In this document: one piece after another, positions 14,511 to 20,387 of the stretch
How positions within the stretch are numbered: the stretch's first letter is position 1
Layout of the letters: the number at the start of each line of letters is the position of its first letter
Assembly: GCA_035319145.1 (NCBI GenBank)
Contig: DATHDH010000145.1
Coordinates: forward strand, 1-20,387
From: JAAYUK01 sp035319145
Lineage (GTDB): Bacteria > Nitrospirota > Thermodesulfovibrionia > Thermodesulfovibrionales > Dissulfurispiraceae
Length of the DNA stretch: 20,387 bases
Direction: 5' to 3'
Notes under the pieces: generated by a model
The model's input: the letters and a program-made list of their open reading frames with translations, nothing else
What the model was told of the DNA's origin: nothing
The model's database searches: none
Position numbers and translations under genes: made by a program

Positions 14511-15419
14511 GTGCTTGTAACAGGAATCGGCCAGTGTTCCCTTGATTCCCTCGCCTTGATCGATAAATATCCTGCCCCTGATACGAAAACGGAGGCATAC
14601 GAATGGATAGAGCAGGGGGGTGGTCCGGTTGCGACCGCACTCGTCACACTCTCGCGTCTCGGCGTTGCGACGAGGTTTGCCGGAGTTGTCGGAGATGATG
14701 ACGCCGGTCGCACGATACTGCAGTCTCTCCTTGAGGAAAATGTAGATACCACCTATCTTGTCGAGAGGGAACGCACGGCTTCTCAGCATGCCTTTATCGC
14801 CGTCGAACGCGGCACTGCCGCCAGAACCATCTTCTGGAAACGTCCGACAGGAGCGGCTCTCAAACCCGATGAAATTGACGATGCGTTCTTTCGCGGAAGC
14901 CGATTTCTGCTGCTTGATGGTCTGATGCCGGAGGTTTCGCATTCCGCTGTAGAGCGTGCGAAAAGGCTTCGCATCCCTATTATGGTCGATGCGGGGCGTA
15001 TGCGGGAGGGGATGCTTGATCTCTGCGCTGCCAGCGATTATGTTGTCGGCTCCGAGGAGTTTGCGCGGGAGCTCGGATGGCAGGGAGACCATGAGGCCTT
15101 TTTTTCGCGCGTTCGGGAGCTGAACTGGAACACGACGACGATAACGCTCGGAAGCCGCGGAAGCGTAACATATCATGGCTTCAGGATGATCAGGACTCCG
15201 GCATTCCGGGTGGATGCAGTCGATTCAACCGGTGCCGGCGACGTGTTTCATGGTGCGTTTCTTGCCGGAATTCTCTCGGAGTGGGAGCTTGAGCTGGCGC
15301 TCTTCTTCGCGTCTGCCGCTGCCGCCCTGAAGTGCAGACAGCTCGGCGGCAGAACGGCGATACCGGACTTTCCTGCCGTGGCCCGTTTTATGGCCGATCA
15401 CGGTCTTCCCCTTCCATGA
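14511..15419 (+). CDS. PfkB/ribokinase-family carbohydrate kinase
   Basis: The 302-residue product carries the PfkB motif 2 DSTGAGDVFHGAFLAGI (238-254), whose last Asp of GAGD (D244) is the catalytic base. An N-terminal substrate-site region reads QGGGPVATALVTLSRLG (about 35-51). The GTG start at 14511 follows a GGAGG with 5 bases spacing; an in-frame TTG at 14493 is possible but would lie at the predicted transcription start. Family members phosphorylate sugars or nucleosides in the cytoplasm. The GGGPVATA variant resembles sugar kinases of the YihV/KHK type, but the substrate cannot be named. The gene ends in an ATGA overlap with mnmA, so the two are co-translated. Confidence 0.9.
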   Translation: MLVTGIGQCSLDSLALIDKYPAPDTKTEAYEWIEQGGGPVATALVTLSRLGVATRFAGVVGDDDAGRTILQSLLEENVDTTYLVERERTASQHAFIAVERGTAARTIFWKRPTGAALKPDEIDDAFFRGSRFLLLDGLMPEVSHSAVERAKRLRIPIMVDAGRMREGMLDLCAASDYVVGSEEFARELGWQGDHEAFFSRVRELNWNTTTITLGSRGSVTYHGFRMIRTPAFRVDAVDSTGAGDVFHGAFLAGILSEWELELALFFASAAAALKCRQLGGRTAIPDFPAVARFMADHGLPLP

Positions 15420-16492
15420 GTTCGGTTGTCGTCGGCATGAGCGGCGGGGTGGATTCATCCGTCGCCGCATTCCTGCTGAAGCAACAAGGCCACCGAGTAT
15501 TGGGAGTGAGTTTTCTGTTGTATGAGGCGCGTCTGCGTTCGCAGTATGCCGATGCTCCCTGCTGCTCTCTTGCCTCGATTGAAGATGCCGGTAAGACAGC
15601 GGCCCTCCTCGGAGTTGAGCATGAGGTCATTAATCTTCGGGATATCTTCCTCGCAAAAGTCATCGAGCCTTTTATTGCCGCATATGAACAGGGAAAGACG
15701 CCGAATCCCTGTATTCTCTGCAATCGCTTCATCAAGTTCCCTTACCTCCTGAAATACGCCGATGCACACGGAGCGCAGTACATCGCAACCGGCCATTATG
15801 CGCGTGTCTCGCATGGTGCTTCAGGCCGTGCGGAGCTGAAGAAGGGCCTCGACCCGAAAAAGGACCAGTCGTATGCATTGTACGACCTCGGACAGGATAT
15901 CCTGCAACGGCTGAAATTGCCGCTCGGAGGACTGCAGAAGGACGAGACGAGGGAGATTGCGCATTCCCTCAATTTGCCTGCCGCGCTGCGTCCCGAAAGT
16001 CAGGACATTTGCTTTGTTGATGATGGTGATTACGGCACCTTCGTCGACCGCCTGGCTCATCACGAGCCAGGGCCAATAGTCGATCTCGAAAGCGGCAGGA
16101 CAGTCGGCCGGCACCGGGGGCTTCATCTCTACACAATCGGTCAGCGCAAACGCCTTCCCGCCCTGGGAAGGCCGGTATATGTCGTGCGTCTCGATACAAC
16201 ACTCAATGCGCTTTTCATCGGTCCGCGCGAGATGGCGCTGACGCTGACATGCTGCGCCGGAGGACTGCGATGGATCGTTCCTCCCGGCGACTTTGCCGCC
16301 GACGCCGGACATTTCAGGGCGACGGCGAAGATCCGCTCGACGATGCCGGACGAACCGGCGCACGTCGTTATAGAAGACGACGGGGCAACGATAACGTTCG
16401 ATCAGCCGCAGTGGGCCCCGGCGCCGGGGCAGAGCGCGGTTTTATATGATGATGATCGGGTGCTCGGCGGAGGTGTTATCAGAAACTGTTAG
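15416..16492 (+). CDS. mnmA: tRNA-specific 2-thiouridylase MnmA
   Basis: MnmA adenylates and then thiolates C2 of the wobble uridine (U34) of tRNA-Lys, -Glu and -Gln. The 358-residue protein has the PP-loop SGGVDSS (9-15), the first catalytic Cys C99 in NPCILCNRFIKF, TGHYARV (125-131), KDQSYALYDL (149-158), and the second catalytic Cys C199 in ESQDICFVDDGD. YTIGQRK (239-245) leads into the C-terminal beta-barrel. The start ATG 15416 overlaps the kinase stop, and the N terminus MSSVVVGMSGGVDSS matches the family; the longer frame upstream lies in the kinase gene. Length is normal. The stop codon is at the left edge of repeat copy B. Confidence 0.96.
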   Translation: MSSVVVGMSGGVDSSVAAFLLKQQGHRVLGVSFLLYEARLRSQYADAPCCSLASIEDAGKTAALLGVEHEVINLRDIFLAKVIEPFIAAYEQGKTPNPCILCNRFIKFPYLLKYADAHGAQYIATGHYARVSHGASGRAELKKGLDPKKDQSYALYDLGQDILQRLKLPLGGLQKDETREIAHSLNLPAALRPESQDICFVDDGDYGTFVDRLAHHEPGPIVDLESGRTVGRHRGLHLYTIGQRKRLPALGRPVYVVRLDTTLNALFIGPREMALTLTCCAGGLRWIVPPGDFAADAGHFRATAKIRSTMPDEPAHVVIEDDGATITFDQPQWAPAPGQSAVLYDDDRVLGGGVIRNC

Positions 16493-16574
16493 CCTGCATT
16501 ATGCGTGGCCGGCGTGTGATATTCGTTCTCAAGCGAGCTGATTAGTCCCTGTGCGGCATTGAAAGCATAGTCGT
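16487..16574 (+). repeat. Dispersed intergenic repeat, copy B
   Basis: This copy begins in the last codons of mnmA (tgttagcctg includes the stop TAG) and fills the left part of the 295-base gap before the MOSC gene. It is the best match to copy A (about 56 of 72 positions over 16506-16574) and shares AAGCGAGCTGA-TAG with copy C. To its right, a short GC hairpin (gcccgc/gcgggc, 16612-16627) without a T run and an AT-rich promoter-like stretch (16681-16770) make up the rest of the gap; no gene is visible. Confidence 0.75.
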
Positions 16575-16731
16575 GAGCCGGACACAGTGGCCGCAACAGT
16601 CTCTTTCCCCTGCCCGCTCGCGCGGGCCGTGAAAACTCAGGCACCTCGCTTTGAAACGAACAGCCCGCACCAGTATTCGCCTAATAGCAATGAATTAATG
16701 TTTTCCATAAGTGAACATAATGAATAATATG

Positions 16732-16765
16732 GGCTGATTATCAGCCAGTTATGCTAATCTATACC
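16732..16765 (+). promoter_or_regulatory. Palindromic operator-like site with candidate promoter of the MOSC-mogA-ccdA unit
   Basis: GGCTGAT-T-ATCAGCC (16732-16746) is a perfect dyad with 7-base arms. It overlaps a possible -35 box TTATCA (16738-16743), which is followed after 16 bases by TATACC (16760-16765). Such an overlap suggests repression by a dimeric regulator. A second, looser dyad ATGTT-N11-AACAT lies at 16698-16718. It does not resemble the ModE box (TATATA arms). The promoter boxes are weak. Confidence 0.4.
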
Positions 16766-16787
16766 ATTCTGTTTTCGAGGTGCGTAT

Positions 16788-17276
16788 ATGCAGGGAAAAG
16801 TTGTTTCGGTCAATATCAGCACAAAAAAAGGGGAAAGAAAGACCCCGGTTGCAGAGGTCCGTTTTGTGGAGAACAAAGGCATCGAAGGTGATGGTCATGC
16901 CTCTTCGGAAACGCATCGACAAGTAAGTCTGCTCGCGATAGAGAGTATCCGCAAGATGCAGCAGATGGGGCTCGATGTCAAACCCGGCGACTTTGCCGAG
17001 AACGTTACCACCGAGGGGCTCGACTTGCCGGCCCTGCCGGTCGGCACGCGCCTGAAGATCGGACAGAATGTCCTGGCGGAGGTGACCCAGATCGGCAAGG
17101 AATGCCATGACCGCTGCGCCATCTATTATCAGGCGGGCGATTGCGTCATGCCCAAAGAGGGAATCTTCATCAGGATATTCACGAGCGGCGTCGTCAAGCC
17201 CGGCGATGAAATCCTTGTATCGCTGCGCCAGCCGCTTGAATATCACGACGTAGACAATCTCCAGCCGCCGCAATGA
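16788..17276 (+). CDS. MOSC-domain protein (molybdenum cofactor sulfurtransfer-like)
   Basis: This is a 162-residue stand-alone MOSC domain, from ATG 16788 with GAGG seven bases upstream. It has the family features GIEGDGHA (31-38), RQVSLLAIESI (44-54), KPGDFAENVTTEGLDL (65-80) and a conserved Cys region IGKECHDRCAIYYQAGDC (C106, C110, C119). MOSC proteins bind molybdenum cofactor and are thought to handle sulfur on it through a conserved Cys. Its stop codon overlaps the start of mogA (ATGA), a frequent pairing that supports a role in cofactor maturation. The exact partner enzyme is not shown. Confidence 0.93.
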   Translation: MQGKVVSVNISTKKGERKTPVAEVRFVENKGIEGDGHASSETHRQVSLLAIESIRKMQQMGLDVKPGDFAENVTTEGLDLPALPVGTRLKIGQNVLAEVTQIGKECHDRCAIYYQAGDCVMPKEGIFIRIFTSGVVKPGDEILVSLRQPLEYHDVDNLQPPQ

Positions 17277-17752
17277 TCTCGGTTGCCGTCATAACCCTGA
17301 GCGACAAGGGGGCTGCCGGCCAGCGTGCCGATACGAGCGGGCCTTTGATTGCCGAGATGCTCTCCGGTATAGCCGAGGTGCGCTTTTACGACATCCTTCC
17401 GGACGAGCGGGAGCAGATCCGCAATAAACTCATCCAGTATGTGGACAGGGTCGATCTCATTCTCACTACGGGCGGAACAGGCCTTGCCCCGCGTGACGTG
17501 ACGCCCGAGGCGACGCTGGATGTCGTCGAGCGTGAAATCCCGGGCATTGCCGAGGTGATGCGCGCGGAGGGGATGAAGAAGACCGATCGTTCGATGCTTT
17601 CGCGGGCTGTTGCGGGGGTGCGGGGAAAGACACTCATCATCAATCTTCCCGGCAGTCCGAAGGCGGTGCGCGAGAACCTTTCGGTCATTCTCGGTGCAAT
17701 CCCGCATGCGGTGGAAAAGATCAAGGGCGATCCGGGTGAGTGCGCGCGATGA
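17273..17752 (+). CDS. mogA: Molybdopterin adenylyltransferase (MogA/MoaB family)
   Basis: MogA activates molybdopterin by adenylation before metal insertion. The 159-residue protein has TLSDKGAAGQRADTSG (8-23), TTGGTGLAPRDVTPEAT (65-81, the molybdopterin-binding loop with GGTG 67-70) and INLPGSPKAV (123-132). Length and motifs fit MogA or the close MoaB paralogue; separating them needs alignment. The gene is coupled at both ends, starting within the MOSC stop and ending in an ATGA overlap with ccdA. This indicates a shared transcript and coordinated synthesis. Confidence 0.92.
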   Translation: MISVAVITLSDKGAAGQRADTSGPLIAEMLSGIAEVRFYDILPDEREQIRNKLIQYVDRVDLILTTGGTGLAPRDVTPEATLDVVEREIPGIAEVMRAEGMKKTDRSMLSRAVAGVRGKTLIINLPGSPKAVRENLSVILGAIPHAVEKIKGDPGECAR

Positions 17753-18462
17753 GCGGCGACGTCTCGCTTCCGCTCGCCTTTCTTGCAGGATTTCTTTCAT
17801 TTCTCTCCCCATGCGTTCTGCCGCTCGTGCCGGCCTACATCTCGATGATCTCCGGGCTGAGCATAGCGGAGTTGCGCGACGAGAAGCATCGCATGGGACC
17901 GGCCCTGGTGAAAACGGCCGCCTTCATTGCGGGATTCTCAACGGTGTTTATCGCGTTGGGGGCGTCATCCTCATTACTCGGGCGCCTTTTTCTACAGTAT
18001 CAGGATGCATTGCGCATCGGCGGCGGAATCCTTACGATTATCTTCGGACTCTTTATCGCCGGAGCGGTGAAGCTCGATTTCCTGATGCGCGAACGCCGTA
18101 TGCATGCGCCGGTTCATACCGGCACCGTCGGGGCGTTTCTGATTGGCATCAGCTTCGCTGCGGGCTGGACCCCGTGCATCGGCCCGATACTCGGCACTAT
18201 CCTGGTGTATGCAGGTTCGCAAGGCTCGGCAGGATACGGGCTCATGCTCCTGTCGGTCTACTCGCTCGGGATGGCCGTCCCGTTTGTGCTCGCGACCGTC
18301 GGCATGAACTTCTTCTTCTCATATGCAGAGGCGCTGCGCAGGCATATGCGTGCCCTTACGGTCGTGAGCGGGGTTGTGCTCATCTGTTTCGGTATACTGC
18401 TCCTGACGAATTCGTTCGGAACATTCGCGGGCTATTTCCCTGATTTCGGTATCAAACTGTGA
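17749..18462 (+). CDS. ccdA: Cytochrome c biogenesis protein CcdA (DsbD-type membrane thiol transporter)
   Basis: The 237-residue membrane protein has six hydrophobic helices and the two redox cysteines of the family: C22 in FLSPCVLPLVPAY and C143 in AAGWTPCIGPIL, each in its Pro-Cys setting. CcdA carries reducing power from cytoplasmic thioredoxin across the membrane to haem-ligating apocytochrome c or other periplasmic thiols. The ATG at 17749 overlaps the mogA stop; a GTG at 17740 is an alternative. leuS begins 7 bases after the stop. No thioredoxin-like partner (such as ResA) is in view, though one could lie beyond the window. Confidence 0.93.
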   Translation: MSGDVSLPLAFLAGFLSFLSPCVLPLVPAYISMISGLSIAELRDEKHRMGPALVKTAAFIAGFSTVFIALGASSSLLGRLFLQYQDALRIGGGILTIIFGLFIAGAVKLDFLMRERRMHAPVHTGTVGAFLIGISFAAGWTPCIGPILGTILVYAGSQGSAGYGLMLLSVYSLGMAVPFVLATVGMNFFFSYAEALRRHMRALTVVSGVVLICFGILLLTNSFGTFAGYFPDFGIKL

Positions 18463-18469
18463 GGGTGTC

Positions 18470-20387
18470 ATGAAAGAGCGGTTCGAATTTCAGTCGATTG
18501 AAGAAAAGTGGCAGGGCTACTGGGCCTCAAGGAGTCTGCACCGGTCCGAAACCGATGCGCGGAAGGAAAAATTCTATTGCCTCGAGATGTTCCCGTACCC
18601 GTCGGGCAAGATACATATGGGGCATGTCCGCAATTACGCAATCGGCGATGTCATCGCGCGTTACAAGCGGATGCGGGGCTTCAACGTCCTTCATCCGATG
18701 GGATGGGATGCATTCGGCCTGCCCGCTGAAAACGCCGCGATAAAGAACAAGCTCCATCCGGCAAAGTGGACCTACGACAATATCAGCTTCATGAAGCAGC
18801 AGCTGAACCGCATGGGGCTCAGCTATGACTGGGAGCGCGAAGTAACGACCTGTAGCCCTGAATATTACCGCTGGAATCAATGGATATTCCTGAAGATGCT
18901 CGAACGCGGCCTCGCCTACAAGAAGGCGTCGTTTGTAAATTGGTGTCCTGATTGCGTGACGGTCCTTGCGAACGAACAGGTGATCGACGGCCGTTGCTGG
19001 CGCTGCGACAGCGAAGTCGTTCAGAAGGAGCTGGAACAGTGGTTTTTCCGTATCACGCACTACGCCGAAGAGCTGCTGCAGGGATGCGATGCGCTGACCG
19101 GCTGGCCGGAGCGCGTCGTGGCGATGCAGAAGAACTGGATAGGCAAGAGCGAAGGCGTTGAAGTCGATTTTCCGATTGAGGGCATGGAACGCAGCCTGCG
19201 CATTTTTACTACGCGGCCCGATACGCTCTTCGGCGTGACGTTCATGTGCATCGCGCCGACTCATCCGCTTGCGGGCCTCATCTGCCGCGATGCCGCAGGG
19301 CTCGATGCGATTAAGGCCAAGTACGGCAAGGTCGATGAGAAAGAGGGGCTGCGCTCCGACTATCATGCTATCAATCCGTTGACCGGCGGGCGGGTTCCGA
19401 TATTCATCGCGAACTTCGTGCTCATGGAATACGGCACCGGAGCCATCATGTCGGTTCCGGCCCATGATCAGCGTGATTTTGAATTCGCGCAGAAGTACAA
19501 CCTGCCGGTGAAGATCGTCATTACGCCGGAGGATGGTTCGGGGACCGGGAGGCACGTCGATGGGTGTGCCGAAGGACTGCAGCAGGCATTCGAGGACGAC
19601 GGCGTGCTGGTTGATTCCGGTCAGTTCAACGGGCTTGTCGGCGTTGATGCGCGGCGGGCGATTATGGATTTCATCGAGCAGCAGGGGCTCGGAACAAGGC
19701 TGACGAATTTCAAGCTCCGCGACTGGGGTATCTCGCGCCAGCGCTATTGGGGAACTCCGATCCCGGTGATCTATTGCGATGTGTGCGGCATCGTTCCGGT
19801 GCCGGAGGACCAGCTGCCGGTCATTCTTCCGGAAGATGTTGCATTTACGGGTGCGGGCGCATCACCGCTGGCGGAGTCCGCATCGTTTTACAATACCGCC
19901 TGTCCCCGGTGCGGCGCTGCTGCCCGTCGTGAAACGGACACGATGGACACCTTCGTAGACTCATCGTGGTACTTTGTGCGGTACTGCTCGAAACAGCATG
20001 AGCATGCCTTTGAGCGGGTGAATGTCGATTACTGGATGCCGGTAGATCAGTACATCGGCGGGATAGAACACGCGGTGCTTCATCTGTTGTATTCGCGCTT
20101 CTTCACGCGCGTATTGCGCGACATCGGCGTCGTGCAGGTCGCGGAGCCGTTCAGCAATCTGCTGACGCAGGGCATGGTCTGCAAGGAGACATGGCGATGC
20201 GAAGAGCACGGCTGGATCTTTCCGGAAGAGGCTGCGGGTGGGGCCTGCGCGCAGTGCGGCAAGCCGGTCGAGCGCGGACGTGTCGAGAAGATGTCGAAGT
20301 CCAAGAAGAACGTGATCGACCCCGACGCGCTCATTCAGCGGTTCGGTGCGGATACGATGAGGCTCTTTTCACTCTTTGCTGCCCCTC
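18470..20387 (+). CDS. leuS: Leucyl-tRNA synthetase, N-terminal 639 residues (3' end outside window)
   Basis: The gene starts at ATG 18470 with GAGG (18461-18464) five bases upstream, and the frame stays open to the right edge. Class I signature motifs are intact: HMGH (49-52) in YPSGKIHMGHVRNY for the HIGH motif, and KMSKS at 607-611 near the window end. Between them lie a zinc-binding insertion (NWCPDCVTVLANEQVIDG, then CWRC), the editing domain (TTRPDTLFG, and the MSVPAHDQRDFEF segment), CDVCG and CPRCG pairs, and DTMDTFVDSSWYFVRY. About 200 residues, including the anticodon-binding domain, are outside. leuS is an essential cytoplasmic enzyme; close spacing to ccdA suggests co-transcription with the molybdenum-cofactor genes. 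Confidence 0.97.
   Translation, partial: MKERFEFQSIEEKWQGYWASRSLHRSETDARKEKFYCLEMFPYPSGKIHMGHVRNYAIGDVIARYKRMRGFNVLHPMGWDAFGLPAENAAIKNKLHPAKWTYDNISFMKQQLNRMGLSYDWEREVTTCSPEYYRWNQWIFLKMLERGLAYKKASFVNWCPDCVTVLANEQVIDGRCWRCDSEVVQKELEQWFFRITHYAEELLQGCDALTGWPERVVAMQKNWIGKSEGVEVDFPIEGMERSLRIFTTRPDTLFGVTFMCIAPTHPLAGLICRDAAGLDAIKAKYGKVDEKEGLRSDYHAINPLTGGRVPIFIANFVLMEYGTGAIMSVPAHDQRDFEFAQKYNLPVKIVITPEDGSGTGRHVDGCAEGLQQAFEDDGVLVDSGQFNGLVGVDARRAIMDFIEQQGLGTRLTNFKLRDWGISRQRYWGTPIPVIYCDVCGIVPVPEDQLPVILPEDVAFTGAGASPLAESASFYNTACPRCGAAARRETDTMDTFVDSSWYFVRYCSKQHEHAFERVNVDYWMPVDQYIGGIEHAVLHLLYSRFFTRVLRDIGVVQVAEPFSNLLTQGMVCKETWRCEEHGWIFPEEAAGGACAQCGKPVERGRVEKMSKSKKNVIDPDALIQRFGADTMRLFSLFAAP

Noticed and set aside
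14382..15176. Upstream extension of the isomerase reading frame to 587 residues
   Set aside because: The lipoprotein signal peptide and AAGGAG site fix the start at 14381; the extension is antisense to the PfkB kinase gene.
16612..16627. GCCCGC/GCGGGC hairpin as mnmA terminator
   Set aside because: No T run on either side and it lies 120 bases past the stop; it may be chance in GC-rich DNA.
18480..18488. GGTTCGAAT as a tRNA T-loop
   Set aside because: It is in codons 4-7 of leuS and no acceptor or anticodon stems can be drawn around it.

Overview
The window is an ordinary, moderately GC-rich chromosomal segment from a Gram-negative bacterium. The envelope genes (a lipocalin lipoprotein, a parvulin-type lipoprotein, a YidC with a large periplasmic domain) imply an outer membrane. 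The style of the L34 protein and the MOSC-mogA-ccdA-leuS neighbourhood would suit Nitrospirota or a deltaproteobacterial-type lineage. That placement is inference only; there is no rRNA or other decisive marker here. I see no insertion sequence, phage, CRISPR array, tRNA or rRNA.

Left part (1-8306). The tail of a chemoreceptor with a CZB-like domain runs in from the left edge and converges on a Blc-type lipocalin gene. Next comes a two-gene + strand unit: a membrane protein fused to a spermidine-synthase-like methyltransferase fold, broken by a frameshift, and a radical SAM protein. A cysteine-cluster (YkgJ-type) gene on the - strand overlaps the radical SAM gene tail to tail. It is divergent from hrpB, which is translationally coupled to an AEC-family transporter.

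Central housekeeping block (8307-11898). rpmH, yidD, yidC and mnmE lie in the conserved bacterial order behind a good sigma70-type promoter. However, rnpA, normally found between rpmH and yidD, is missing, with only 18 bases between the two genes. A strong hairpin covering a Shine-Dalgarno-like sequence separates yidC from mnmE.

Right part (11899-20387). On the - strand are an MFS transporter and a peptidyl-prolyl isomerase lipoprotein, separated by a textbook rho-independent terminator. A PfkB-type kinase is coupled to mnmA. MnmE and MnmA, which act on the same wobble uridine of tRNA, are thus both here but in separate transcription units. After a 295-base gap comes a tight MOSC, mogA, ccdA, leuS run linking molybdenum-cofactor chemistry, thiol transfer for cytochrome c biogenesis and leucyl-tRNA synthesis. 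leuS runs off the right edge.

The most notable non-coding signal is a dispersed repeat of about 90 bases, seen three times in the same orientation in three intergenic gaps (1315-1405, 12074-12162, 16487-16574). Two copies contain the stop codon of the neighbouring gene. Other points worth checking are a CZB domain that has lost three of its four zinc ligands, the missing rnpA, the frameshifted fusion protein, and palindromes that share the heptamer ATCAGCC.
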